Source: Phaeosaccion multiseriatum (lineage: Eukaryota > Ochrophyta, other classes). From it: a DNA stretch of 64,000 nucleotides. Made by a program: the position numbers and the translations under genes. Shown piece by piece: positions 9,606 to 21,803 of the stretch. The stretch is from assembly GCA_965112735.1 (NCBI GenBank), contig OZ218954.1, positions 3,720,001 through 3,784,000 of the forward strand, given 5' to 3'. The first letter of the stretch is position 1. The number at the start of each line of letters is the position of its first letter. Below the pieces are notes generated by a model. The model did not search any database and was not told where the DNA came from. It was given only the letters and a program-made list of their open reading frames with translations.

Positions 9606-12600
9606 ATGCTAACGATGCGCTCAGGGGCAGGATGGGGAGTGCTCGGGGCCTGCTTGTGGGCCCTCGTGCTCGCTCCGCTGGCCTCAGTTTGGGCGGCCCC
9701 CGAGCTTTGTTCTGAAGGCGGAGTGTACTATTTTGGAGGCGAGGACCGCAACGAGGCGCTGCAGTGGGCTCTGGTCACCAAGGACTACTTCGACGGGGGT
9801 GCCAGGTGGTGAGTTAGGGGAGGGATGTAGATTGGCGAGAGGCTACATGGTAGGGTAGTGTAGAAAGGTAGAAACGTGGCGTTCTCAACGACGGTGGAAT
9901 GGAGGAGCGGGGCGACCGAGCCGTGTATGAAGGACCTCACGAGGGAAGGGGCTCCAGGAGGAGGCAGGGAGGTGCCTTGGACTGGACCTGCCACTGCTGC
10001 GGACAGACTCAGTATGTGTTGACTGATCGGGAGGGGTGGGAAAAATCTCTCTTTTCCGCTTCCTTCCTGCGCTCATTCATGCCCCTCCCTTCTCCTCGCA
10101 ATTGGCTCCTCCCCACGTGCACGCGTGCCTCCATTCAACACTCAGGTATGTCAAGCTGCAATTGGCCTACGGGGAAGAAACGTGGCAGAACAACCCTTAC
10201 ATTGACCAGGTGGGTGGGTAGGTGGGTGGATGGGTGGGTGGGTGGGTGGATGGGTGGGTGGGTGGATGGGTGGGTGCGCTGGTTTAGGATAGGTTGAGAG
10301 GGTATCGCAGCTAGTTCGGTGCGGTGATGTTAGCTGGATGCTGTTATTGCCCCTCCTCTTCCATGCCCCCCCCTCCCCCCTGGAGCTGCCAAAGTCTCTC
10401 CTGCGTTATACCGGCGGTCATACAATAACGATAGCAATGGCAGTCAATGGCAGCTGTCTCTACCTCGACCTCCCCCCTCTCCCCCTCTACTCTGCTCACA
10501 TGCCTCCCTCCCCTCTGTCTCCTCCCTTCTCTCCTCCGCGCCTCCGCCCTTCCACCCCGTGTCGTTACGCCTCCATCAGGTGTACATAGACATGCTGGAC
10601 CCCGCCACGGGAGAGTGGGAAGAGATGTTCAGCTGGATGGCGGACTACACCGCGTATACCAGAACAGAGCTCATGTAAGTTGTGCAGCCATACCCCCCCC
10701 TCGACGCATTCCTTCATCCACTACCATCCCCCAGTCGACACGCTCTGACATGTGCACCCCACCCACTGCCATCTCCATTCACTGCCATCCGTGGAGCAGG
10801 TTTGACGGGCGAACGGAGCCCAACGACGAGCGCTACGCCTCCATGGAGACCCTGACCTTTCGCGTGCGCTTCGTTGACGAGGACTCCACGGACTGCCCCA
10901 CAGGATACACCACGGTGAGTCAGGGGGGTGAGTCATGGGGGTGAGCTATCCGCGAGAGAGGACACAGGGCACCGACAAGACATGAGAAGAGCTCGAGAAG
11001 AGCGAGGTCACCGAGGTCATCCCCCCACCCACACAATTGACGAAGAGTATTAGAGCGAAGTTACCGACAAGATTCCATTTTTCTTGTTCCCCGCCTCCTC
11101 ACTCCCTCTCTCACCCCCTCTTCCCGTCTCCTCTTCCCCCGCTCAGCCCATCACCATGGGGCACTACACATTCGTGTGGGGAGGGGACAACTACTCCAAT
11201 GTCGCCAACCCTCTCCTTTCCGTACCACCAAGTGTCCCCCCCGGGTGGCTGTCCAGCGGCAGTCCTGACACCGATGAGTGTCTGGCAGGAGGGGCCTACA
11301 GCGAACTGAGAGACGCACCCCCCGAGGAGTGGCTTGAGGCAGTCATGGCCACGAAGCTCTGCGACTGTCGCTGGCAGGTAAGAAAGAAGGAAGGCCTTCT
11401 TTTCTCCATATGGCTTGCCTTGCCCATACGCTTGCCTGCATGATTGGATAGGGGCTGGTGCCGCAGGAAAGCCCCCCCCCCCACCCCAGCATATCATGTT
11501 CTCACTCCCCCTGCCCATCCACTGCCATCCCCACCCCCCAGATTGAGGTGTGGCTGCGGCCGGACAACATTTTGCTGCTCGACAACCCCTACTTGGACTT
11601 CTTTTCTTTCCGCCTGCCCAACCCGTCCGGCTACGGCCAGTACACTCGCCTCGCCATGCACTACATCGGCAGCGCCTACTCCACGGCCATCACCAGGCAG
11701 TACGACTGCGGCATGGAGGTGTTGCCCCTGGTAAGGAAGGAAGGAAGGAAGGATGGCACTGTATGGAGGGTTACAGAGATCGCGCGGCATGGAGGTCTTG
11801 TCCATTCTTGAGGAGGGTTAGGCAAGTATTCTGCGGTTAGGCAAGTATTCTGCGGTTAGGCAAGTATTCTGCGGTTAGACAAGTACTCTGCGGTTAGGCA
11901 AGTATTCTGCGGTCAGACCAGTATTCTGCGGTTAGGCAAGTATTCTGCGGTTAGACAAGTATTCTGCGGTTAGGCAAGTATTTTGCGGTTAGGCAAGTAT
12001 TTTGCGGTTAGGCAAGTATTCTTCGGTTAGGCAAGTATTCTTCGGTTAGGCAAGTACTCTGCGGCAGCGGTCTCTGGCTTTGTCTTTGTCCGACTCAACG
12101 TGGCCCAACTTGACTGTCTGAGCTCAGTTATATTTTCTCCTCCCCTCCCCTCCCCCGTATAACCAACAGGACCACCTGCTGTTCTTCGACGAGTTCGACT
12201 CCCGCGAGGGCTTCATCGACGCGACCACGTCGTGCACTGCCTTCCCTGTGCAGCAAGACAACTTCTGCCTCAGGGACGGGGTGCGCTACCAGGGGGCCAA
12301 CGACTTCACAGGTCAGTCACTTTGTTGGCTTAGTCTGTTTGTTAGCTAAAATATAATCAGTTTGTGGTTAGCTTTGTCAGTTTGTTAGCTTAGTCCGTGG
12401 ATCTGGCTGGGCTCCTCATTTTTTTCATCTCTCTCACTTTTCAATGACTGCCTGCTGGGTGGGCTTTTGAGTGGGGCTCCGTGAATGGAGCCTTCTATAC
12501 TGGAACTGAACAAGCTGAACATACCCACGCCATCACCAACACACCATCGCACTTTGTGTTTTTTCCTTTTCAGACACGGTACAGGCCGAGTGCAGCAGCG

Positions 12601-14752
12601 CGAGCGAAACGAACGTCTTTGGAGGGGGGGAATCGTGTGAGCCCCCCAGCGCGCCTCCCACGATGGCGCCGACTGTAGCACCAACAGCGGCACCAACAGC
12701 GGCACCAACAGTGGCACCAACAATGGCACCAACAGCGGCACCAACAATGGCACCAACAGCGGCACCAACAATGGCACCAACAATGGCACCAACGGCGGCA
12801 CCAACACTCGCAGCAACAGCAGCACCATCAACAGTCACATCAACAACACCAGCACCAGCCACAACAACACCTCCTCCCTCTTTCGCTCCGACAACGCCAC
12901 CCGTAGCCACCACAGACCCCCCCCTCGCTGAGCAAGAGGGTGGTGGTGGTGGTGGTGGTGGTACAGATGGTGATACAGATGGCAGCACAACAGATGGCAG
13001 CAGTGGTGATAGAGATGGTGATACAGATGGTGATACAGATGGTGATGGCGACTCCAATGAAGGCACCAACGGCGACGCTGACACCCGCTTGGAGGGAGAC
13101 GCCGAGGGCAATGATGTGGCGAACAGCGACACCAACGGAGGAGGCGGCTCGTAAGTACTTAGGGTTAGGGTTAGCTCCTACAGACGCACGAGTGCACACA
13201 CACAACACACGCACACGTACCTGACCCCCTCTCCCTTCCCCTCCCCTCCTGTCCATCCACTGCCATCCACTGCAATCCACTGCCCCCTCCCCTCCCATGG
13301 GTCCGTCTGCGCGTCTTGATCCCGTGCGTCATACCTCTCCCTCTTTCTCTCCCCCTCTGCCTGTACGCCCTCTGTGCCCTCTTCTCTTTTTTGCACGGGC
13401 TCTCTCTGTCTCTCAGGGACTGGCTCCGGATGGAAGTGATAGCGCTCGTCGTCGCGCTCCTCGTGGCCATCCCCTGCCTCGCGTGTATATATTGCTACAG
13501 GCCCAACAACGGCCGTACATCCATCAATGGCACCACTACAGCTGTCGACGACCCAGGGGAGGACACCAAGGCCGACAAGGCGGAGAAAGGGCCCGGCTTA
13601 GCATTGGACTTATCACTGCTGGACGAGAGCGACGAAAGTGTCCCCTCCTCGTTGCTGGATGTGGGCCTAGGGGCTGTGAGCCTACCCTTACCCTTGGGGA
13701 TGCCAGCGGCAGGCGGAGGGGCGGCGGCAACAGCGTCACAGCGTCAACTAGGGGCAGAAGATTCACAGCTGGTACAGGGGGCTGCGAAAGCAGAAGCCGC
13801 TCCTACCTGGGGCGCTGAGAGCTCAGTGGGGATGACCCTCTCCGGCTCCAACGACAGCTTGTGCAGCGGCAGGAGCAGCTTTAGCAGTGTGTCAGCCACT
13901 CCTGCGATGCTCACCCCCTCATCCTCCGAGCAGGGACATGGCTCACCTCAGCAGGAGGAGAGGAAGGAGGGGGAGGAGGAGGAGCAGAGGGAGGAGCAGG
14001 AAGACCACGCACAGCCCAGCCCCACGCAAGGTGGAGGAGGGGGGGCAATCGCGTCATTACAGGATGGCACTGAAGGGGAGCCCACCCTGCCTGTTGGTAG
14101 TACAGAGGCGTCTCCGCCTCTCGAGGAGGGGCATGCTCGGCAGGACGAGGCAGCGATGGCAGCTGACGGTGTGGCGGCTGCCACTGCTCGAGGAGAGGAA
14201 GGCACCGAAGGAGAGGATGGCACCAGAGGGACCATGACGGGCAGGGACGGGTCGGGGGAGGGGATGGCAGCAGAAGGGCCAGGGGGGGGGGAGGAAGACG
14301 GGCAAGGCGTGGACAGAGAAGCGCCCAGTTACACTGTGAGTGCGGCTGCCAGTGGGGGAGGGCCTTTGCTGAAGGGCGGGGTGCCAGTCGAAAAAGGGGA
14401 CACCTTGCGAAAGAGTGGGATGGCAGTGGATGGAGGGGACAGTGCCAGTGTGAAGGCGCTGAGGTTGTGGGCTGCCAAGGTTGGCACGGTTGGGGATGCG
14501 GCAGCCCCGGGGGGGGGGCAAGCTGTTCCATCGGACACGAGCCGACGCCTTCGGAGGCTGAGCCTGAGGAGCCGCAGCCTGAGGATGAAGGGCCTGTCCA
14601 TAGGGACCAGGGAGGACTGCTCCCCCGGGAGCGGCTGCACGCCACAGTACCTCGAGATGGAGGTGGAGGAGAAGGAGGAGCGGGAACAGGGGCGGAAAAA
14701 GGACGGCCACGCTGCTACAGGGGTAGGGGTGAACCCAGGCGGGACGGAGTAA
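9606..14752 (+). CDS. Predicted secreted/type I membrane protein with mucin-like stalk and long cytoplasmic tail
   Basis: Nine exons, 9606-9808, 10146-10209, 10580-10674, 10800-10914, 11147-11377, 11542-11730, 12170-12311, 12574-13150 and 13417-14752, give 983 residues with every phase closing. Order of parts: a signal peptide (residues about 3-30, GVLGACLWALVLAPLASVWAA); a cysteine-containing ectodomain of about 330 residues (Cys in CSEGG, DCPTG, DECLAGG, KLCDCRW, QYDCGM, TSCTAF, FCLRDG); a Thr/Pro/Ala stalk of repeated APT units (12660-12850), then G/D-rich repeats; one transmembrane helix (VIALVVALLVAIPCLACIYCY, exon 9); and an acidic, low-complexity tail of about 420 residues. The architecture is that of a surface receptor or adhesion-type protein. 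I recognise no catalytic domain. The sixth intron carries a 19-bp minisatellite. Confidence 0.85.
10210..10276. repeat. (GGGT/GGAT)n microsatellite starting at a 5' splice site
   Basis: GGTGGGT/GGATGGGT run that begins with the GTGGGT donor of exon 2 of the mucin-like gene and extends 67 bases. Confidence 0.9.
11818..12062. repeat. 19-bp intronic minisatellite, about 13 copies
   Basis: Tandem GTTAGGCAAGTATTCTGCG units with point variants (GACAAG, GTCAGACCAG, TTTTGCG, TTCTTCG) in intron 6 of the mucin-like gene. Confidence 0.95.
12660..12855 (+). repeat. In-frame APT-coding repeat (mucin-like stalk)
   Basis: Tandem 12- to 15-bp units encoding variants of A-P-T-(M/V/A), all in frame in exon 8. 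The codons follow a GCACCAACA pattern. This is a likely O-glycosylated spacer between the ectodomain and the membrane. Confidence 0.92.
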
Positions 14753-16443
14753 TGCACCAGTCTCTGCACCTGTGAAGTAGCATGGGGAGGGAGGGAGGGA
14801 GGGAGGGAGGAGCGGGCTGGGCCTGCAGTGGAGAGCACATTTTTGAAGTTTTTTTGTGTGTAAAATAGCAGGATGGGGGGGGGGGGGGGCGACGTAGAGG
14901 AAGAGGAGCATTCGGCGAGTGGAGTCACTCAATTTCAGTCAAGGGAGGCAAGCGACAGAAGAATGCACTAGTGAGCAGAGCAACGAGTGGAGCATAAGAA
15001 GGCGTGGCGAGGCCCCTTGGGGTCCGTTTCGCTTCTTGAAGTGAAGCCCGCAGAGGAGGAGGTAAGAGAATCGATCGCCCGAGTGGAGTGGAGTGGAGTG
15101 GAGTGGAGTACATCTAAGTCAACAAGAGAACGGAACATCGCGACCCCTTGGGGTTGGGTGTCGCTACACCAGCAGTAAGTATGTAGCTAGGCAGAGAGGA
15201 GAGTTTTGACCATGACACTAGCTACGCAGCCCTGTACACTGCCCTAACTTGTCATTGTATCAGTACGCCAACTTGGTCACTACTTCGTATTATATATATA
15301 TTGTATGTGGTACAGAACGCTATGTTGGCCACTGGCTGGTCTCTCCTATAACTTTATATCCGTAAAATTCAAATGTAGAAAGTCTTAGCTACATGGATAA
15401 GGAAAAGGGAGGACACTCACCTCCGAGACACCTCAAAGGCGACTGGCGTAGTGCAGTGCCACTAATGTTACCAAAGAATCTGAGGGTCTTGTTGCACTCC
15501 CCTTAGGTACCCACCCCTGCCTGGCTGGGACGTGTAACCAAAACTGCTCAACTCGGCGATAGGGGGGGGGGAGGGCCCTCTGGGCTGCAAGACACCCTTA
15601 CGTAAGACCCGCATGGCCCTTACGTCAGGAAGAGGATTTTCAGTTTGTTAGGCCTCCACACGCTGCAGGGCCATAGAACTGAACTTGATAGAGGTTGCAG
15701 GAGGCAACGATGCCGGCATTCGACTTTTCTCGACGAGGGCAACACTCTGCGCACGTCCAAACTCGCTAAAACAGTAGTTTGAGGTGGAAGGGCAAAGACG
15801 CGCATATATATTTGGATACCAGAGTCATGGAGGACGTAGACGCGCAGCAGCGTGCAGTACTCAGGGTCTTCTTCTTGGCCACAAACGGAGACGGGTGGAA
15901 TGAAAGCGGGGGAGGGATGTGACTGAGCTCTCTTACAAAAAAAACATATACCGGCTCACGCGAAGTTTGAGTTTGTGGGGCTTAGTCCGTCCGGAGTCCG
16001 AGAGGTGGAGAGAGTGGATGTAAACAGATGTCTATCTGCTTCATTCGAATAATTCGTCGTTTCCGTGTTTGCTGACTGTCAAAATACAGAGGGCAAGTCT
16101 CTGTCCCAACCTGTTGTTGGACAAGACTGTCTTCATAAACCCAACCCCCCCCCCTCCCCCCCCCTCTCTACTCTTTACACCTGTACATACGTAACCGCAT
16201 CCTGAGTAACCGTCCGTAACCGTCCGTAACCGTATCTTACCTTACCCACCGTTCTACTCTCTCTACACAACTCTCTCCCTCCTCTCCCACTGCTCAGTTA
16301 GGCGACCTTACGACCTTACTTTTAAAATTAAAATCAACATCGAGTCATAGAGGGGACCAAGGTCGTTTCCTCCTGTGCCTGCTCCAAGGAGTGACTTGTT
16401 CGACAGTGATGATCGAGGTCAATAAACTGAGACTGAAGCCCGC
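14753..16443. other. Intergenic region between convergent genes
   Basis: Between the mucin-like gene (plus) and the beta-helix gene (minus). It contains a short (GGGA)n run (about 14780-14810), a long G run near 14877, five GAGTG units near 15082-15108, a TATATA stretch near 15290, and GTAACCGTCC repeats near 16193-16240. No supported gene. Open frames here are short and lack coding character. Confidence 0.65.
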
Positions 16444-18083
16444 TCAATGCCCATTCACAGATGGCGGCGGCGGGCCGTATGTGTAGGTGGGGCAGGAGTC
16501 GTAGTGCCCCACCCAGGCGTGGAGAAAGCCATCGCTGTCGTACGTGGTGTCGGACAGGCTCATGAGGTGACCGAGCTCCACGCAGCTCGAGGGGGAGAAG
16601 CTCAGGCCGCACATCTGTGAGTGGGTGCATGTGTGTGTGTTTGTGGGTTCGCGGTTCAGAGAGACAGGTGCAATGAGTCAGGGCAGTGCAGGACGGCGGA
16701 GAGCTCTGAGGTGGTACTGTACAGTACAGAGACTCGGCAAGGAGAGCAAGGCAGGAAAGGAAGTTTGACTGCTCACTTCTCTCTTCGCCCCCTCCCTCTC
16801 TCTCTCTGGCCCTCCTCTCTTCCCTCCCGTCCCTTCCTCACCTGGTCAGGGGATGAGGTGGCGAATACGGGCATGAGTGCGTTGTCGTGGAAGGCCATCA
16901 CTCCGCCGGTCATGGTCACAGACGCGTCGTACGCGAGCATGGCCTGGAAAGAGGGCAGAAGGAGGACAGAGGAGGGGGGGAGGGTCATGAGGGAGGGGGG
17001 AGGGGGGGAAGGGTCGCGGATAGGCAGACAAAGCAAAACAAAAGAGAACAGGGCAGACGGACGGACAAGCAGGCCAGCCAGGCAGCTTCCTCCGAGGTGT
17101 AGTCGCCGCTACTGACCTCTGCGGTGTTGCCGCTAAAAATGACATCGTCCGTCAAGGCGAGGTAGGAGGGATCGCCGAGATGTCGGGACAAGTGGATCCC
17201 GCCCGCCTGCCGAGGAGGAGTGGCAATAGCGAGGGCAAAGGCGAGGGTAAGATGATGGTGTTGCCCCCCGGGGGGGAAGAGGCATTGGTGATGCATGGGG
17301 CGGGGTTGCGTGGGACCACGGAACAAAGAGGGCGCGGGGAGGGAAGACTTGGAATGAACTCCACCAGCCCACTCATGCACTCACGTTGTCTGCGATGAAG
17401 GTCCTGACGCGCACCTCCCCGTCTGCGCTAGCGAGGTGCAGAGCGAACACGGGGGCTTCTCGCAGAGTGAGGCTGCCCCTGCTGCGGCCCATAGCGCTGC
17501 TGCCGCCGTCCTTGGTGCTGTCTGCGGGCACGGGAGGCAGGGATTGACAGAGGAGTGAAGGCAAAAGATTTGAGAAGTCGACCCACGGTCCATGGCGAGG
17601 CGGAGACTCCCTTTGTCTGCCTTGACCAAAGGGCTCTTTCCACCCCTCACCTCTCACAATGAAGCGGGCCCGGTCACCGGCCTTGTCCCCCGTCCCTCCC
17701 ACGGCGAAGGCAACGCCCCTGAACTCGATATCGAAGCCATTCACGTCAATCACGAGCGTGTCGTGATTGGACACCGTCACGATGGCCTGTTGCGCTGACT
17801 GTCGCTCCGCCTGGTGCTCTGCCCCTTGAACTTGCTCCAAAAGCGTCCGCTCCGTCTGCGTCTGGTCCGACTCCCAATCTGCACCGAGGGAGAGGTCATC
17901 GGGGGGGGCGCAGGTGCAGCTCTTGACCACAGTCCACGTGGTGATCGTTGAGGTGATTCCTTGCTGCTCCTCTCGTTCAACACTTCTCGCGAGGCAGGGG
18001 CACGTGAAGGAGGCGAGCGGAAGCGCCTCGCTCTTTCCCGCAACCGCGCCCGCCAAGAGCAACAGCAGGCCGTACCCACGCAT
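16444..18083 (-). CDS. Secreted protein with Pmp/beta-helix-like repeat
   Basis: Five exons on the minus strand, 18083-17651, 17521-17385, 17206-17117, 16943-16842 and 16614-16444, give 310 residues, all GT-AG and in phase. The N-terminus is a signal peptide (MRGYGLLLLLAGAVAGKSEA); an ATG at 18104 would add seven residues and weaken it. A cysteine cluster follows (FTCPCL, KSCTCAP). Exons 1-4 read like a parallel beta-helix: ITTWTVVKSCT, LVIDVNGFDIEFRGVAF, GGIHLSRHLGDPS, VIFSGNTAE, VTMTGGVMAFHDNALMPVFA. GGI(H) followed by F.GNTA is the signature of polymorphic membrane protein-type repeats, otherwise common in secreted or surface proteins. The C-terminal exon is Cys-containing (MCGLSFSPSSCVELG, YDSCPTYTYG). 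Likely extracellular; ligand unknown. Exons match repeat units, as expected of a modular helix. Confidence 0.8.
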
Positions 18084-18568
18084 CTTGATGGAGCAAGCCC
18101 ACATAGATAAGGATAGAAGAATGTGGGGGGGGGGATGTAGAATCTATCTTGCAGAGCCAACTGAAAGAGAAGAGTTTCTGCGAGATGTACAGCTCCCTTC
18201 CTTCCCTTGGTTGCAGGAAGGCTGGTTGGTGTTACGCGATGCGCAGGGGGCGGGGGGAAGACGGTACGATGAGAGAGTTGAGACTGTAAACGTGAGCAGA
18301 TGTGGCAACGTAGAGATTATTGAAGCTGGGGGTGACGAAGAGAAAAAAAAAAAGTCGCGGAACGATCATGGATCATGATAGTACAATAAGTCAATGGACG
18401 TAACGGCTCGAGGGTGAGAGGGAAAGGGAAAGGCTGCTACCTGTAGAAGTCAACAAAGGAAGCACGGGGGCCCACCTCATCAGCGTCCAACAACAACATG
18501 ACGAGAAAGAGGTAGGCGTGAGAAGGAGGACGATGAGATGAGGAAGGGGGCGAAGCGTGGAGGCGAGT

Positions 18569-21257
18569 ATGACGACAGGGCAGCAGCTGGAGCAGGAGGA
18601 GGAGGGGGAGGAGGGGGAGGAGGAGGAGGAGGAGGAGGAGAAGGAGGAGATGGCCGCCATGCAGCAGCAGCAGGAGGAGGAGCTGCTGCACCTGCGAGGA
18701 CGGGTGGCCAAGCTGGAGTCCTTCTCTCTGGACGTGCTCGACTCGTACATGCGGGGCAAGAGCTGGGAGGGCGCGTTGGAGGCCTTCTTCCGAGCCAACT
18801 GCCCGAGGTTCCGGGCCTTCGACAGCAATGGCGACGACCACGGGCTGGGATTTGACATTGCCATGGAGGTGAGTGGCAGCTACGAGGCATGAGGTGTCTT
18901 TGAATGGTTACTCCTGGTGTATAGCGATAGGGCGATATCTGAACAGTCCACTGGTTGATTGCTTGTTTTACGATGTGACCGACTTGCTGCTGCTGCTGTT
19001 GCTGCCCTCCCCTGGCCTCTGCAGGATGTGCATCGCGAGTTCTTGAGCACCTGTGACGTGCTGCTGGAGGGGCGCATCTTGGATATGGTCAGTCACATGG
19101 GATAGGGGCAGAGTCGAGCAGAGGCGCCACTCCTCCTCTCTCTCTCCTGCCCTTGGCCTCATCGATCGCTCTGACCAGCAGGCCTCCCCTCCTCCCGTCG
19201 CCCCCTGCCCCATCCTTGCCTCTGCGTCCCTCAGGGCATGAGCAGCGATGCCGTGTTCGAGCTCATCATGGGGAACAAGGGGGGCGAGAGGGGGACAAGA
19301 GAGGCAAGAGGGGCGGGCCTCACCCTCACCGAGTCGTCTTTGCGCTTCGTGGAGGGGCTCCGCTCGACCACTGACTTTTTAGCCTTCGGCACCATGATGA
19401 GGCAGAAGTACCAAGAGATGGAGATGCATCTGGGGATGGGCAGGGGGGCGGACAGGGACACGCACGAGGAGAGCTTCTCCGCAGGGGGTGGATACGCCGC
19501 GCCGCCCCTGCTGCATCACCAACTTCCGCCGCTGGAAGGAGCGGCGGCCCCTCTTCTCTCAGCAGGGACGGGCCCCTCGGGCAAGCACGTGAGGGTGCTG
19601 TGGGACATTGAGAACATCGAGCCGCAGGTACGGCGGGCCTGCAGGGGGGGGGCGTTACAGAAAGAAGGCAGAGACTATCGAACAACCGCTGCTTTGAAGA
19701 TTCTTGTGACGTACAACCCTCTATCGTATCGAACAAAGCTCTGCCGACGAACCCCTGTTGCTACCCTGCCCTACCTTGTATTACCAACTGCCCTGCCCTG
19801 CCCTGCCCTGCCCAGGGAGATGCCTTCTCGTGCGTGCAGCGTCTCCGGGCCTTCCTCTCCTTGCGGGGCCTGTGTGGGGCGGGGGTGGCCACCTTCGAAG
19901 TCACGGCCTTCTACTGCCCCAGCAAGGGGCACATTGGGGGAAGGGCACGCCAGGCCCTCGACAGGTGGGTGTGCCATCACTGACATACAAAAGTAAAGTA
20001 GCTTTTCGTCCTTGGCTAGTCGACTTGCGAAAGTCGACTCATCCGCATCCATTCGTTCGAATCAAGACCGCAAACAAACCAGCCAGACGTTAAGAGACTT
20101 ATGTATCCATTGTCCTTCGATTAAGCAGGGCGGGCGTGGAGCAGGTCATGGCGGGGGACAAGCGCGAGGCCGCGGACCGAAAGCTCGTCCGGAGGCTCAA
20201 CAGGTTCGTAAGTACGTACGTAAGGCCCTGACATAAGGTGCTCATGTAGGGCACTCACGTCACGTCGCTTGATGTGTGATGGAGCGGCCGCTCCTGAGTA
20301 GCACATGCGTGCGCACCGCTACCGATAAGCATGGTTTACTTGTTTACTTGCTCTCAGCTGTCTCTGTGTCTCTGTCTCTGCCTCTGTCTGTGTCTCTCTG
20401 TCGCTGTCCCTGTCTGTGTCCCTCCCACCCCACCATCTGCTGCCATCTGCACACAGGGAGATGGACGTGCTGCCTCCCTCTCGCTCGTGCGTGGTGCTCA
20501 TCACAGCTGACAACGACTTCGCTGATGACCTTCGCCGCTTGCGGGAGAGGGGCTTCGACGTGCTGCTCATCAGCAGAGGGGGGGGTCAGTCTAGAGGGCA
20601 GGGGGGTCACGACGGGGGGGCGGAGCGCGCCCTGTTGGCAGAGCTGCCGGACGAGAGCCAGAGGGTACGATGGGTAGAGGTCATGGCCACAGCAGTTGGT
20701 GGTACAGCAGAGGGGCAAGAGGGGGCAGCCGAAGGGCAGGGGCAGCGAGGGCAAGGGACAGCGAGCGGCACCGGCAGCGCGGGGCGGCAGGAGGCGCATA
20801 CCAGCGGGGGTAGAACGAGTGGAAGGGGGAGGGGGAGGAGGAGGCAGCGGTCGGCCTCCCGTGACTCTGACGGAGTGACTGGGCAGTCAGATGGGCCGGG
20901 GCAGAGGTACGCGGGGAAGTGCGTGTTCTGGAACCCAGGGGCGGGCTGGGGAAAGATAGAGGTCCTGGGGATGGCAGTGGATGGGGCGGAAATGGCAGTG
21001 GATGGGGGTGCTTTAGTGGGGCCCGGCAGGAAGGTGTTTGTGCACCACACGGGGCTCTGTCCGCTGCACTGCGGTACGGGTGTGGCCTCTGTGCGCTGCC
21101 TGCAGAGGGGGGAGGAGCTCAGCTTCGAGGTGGTGGGCACGGAGAGAGGGCCCAAGGCGGTGCGAGTGAGTGGCGCCTCCGACGGCGGGAGGCTGCGGTG
21201 CGAGAAGAAGGAGAAGGAGGAGGAGGGCGGGGGAGGAGACGAGGAGGAAGAGAAGGA

Positions 21258-21291
<34 letters not shown>

Positions 21292-21366
21292 CAGGAGGAG
21301 GACCTAAAGGACCAGCCTCCTTCTCTGTGCAATGGCAGGATATCCGCGCTGCCCATCGGCGGCTGA
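18569..21366 (+). CDS. BART-like + NYN ribonuclease-type + cold-shock domain protein
   Basis: Six exons, 18569-18868, 19025-19087, 19235-19627, 19816-19964, 20129-20203 and 20457-21366, give 629 residues. After an acidic E-rich and Q-rich start, residues about 45-135 look like a BART/CFAP36-type Arl2-binding domain (SYMRGKSWEGALEAFFRANC, VHREFLSTCDVLLEGRIL, GMSSDAVFELI). Exons 3-6 encode a NYN domain of the PIN-like nuclease fold: VLWDIENIEP with the first acidic residues, GVATFEVTAFYCPS, then VVLITADNDFADDLRRLRERGFDVLLIS with the second acidic cluster. Residues about 440-545 are a cold-shock domain (GKCVFWNPGAGWGKIEV, KVFVHHTGLCPL, GEELSFEVVGTERGPKAVRVSG) interrupted by an in-frame MAVDG insert. 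The tail is E- and Q-rich. The set suggests an RNA-binding, possibly RNA-cleaving, regulator. The exon 5 donor (GTTCGT) is weak but is the one that keeps phase. Confidence 0.85.
19776..19815. repeat. CCCTG pentamer run at acceptor
   Basis: A reverse copy of the TTGGTGATACA word followed by CTGCC/CCCTG repeats that lead directly into the acceptor at 19815. Confidence 0.7.
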
Positions 21367-21803
21367 TTTACATATCAACGTCTCTTGTTCATTTCAATTT
21401 CAGTTCTTGAGTCCCTGACGACCCGCGCCGTCCGTCCCACGGTTGATGAAGAATGCTCCTGAGCGGTTGTTGCACTTGTTAGAAGCACGTTGTCGGTCTC
21501 TAGTGCCGTCGGTCTAGTGCGGTGGGGGGAATAAGAGTGGATAGCCACCTAAAACGGGGGGGCGGGCGGGAGGCAGGAAGCGCGAATTTTTTTTTCAGTT
21601 ACAGAAATCAAGAAATGTGAAGCACCAACTCCCACTCTTTCTTCGTGCCCGCGTGGGCGTGAGGCTTGCGTGAACAGCGGCAGCAGCCGCACCATGGACA
21701 GCGTGCAGGTGAATGTACTCGTCGAAGGGTGAGCCGGAGACCCAGACGGAGAGAGAGACACCCACACACACGCAGGGAGAGAGAGAGGGAAAAAAAAAAG
21801 GCA
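21367..21803. other. Intergenic region
   Basis: 3' flank of the NYN gene and 5' flank of the next gene. It contains a poly-T tract near 21589 and a purine-rich leader of AGAGAGAGGG type just before the ATG at 21804. No gene seen. Confidence 0.6.
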
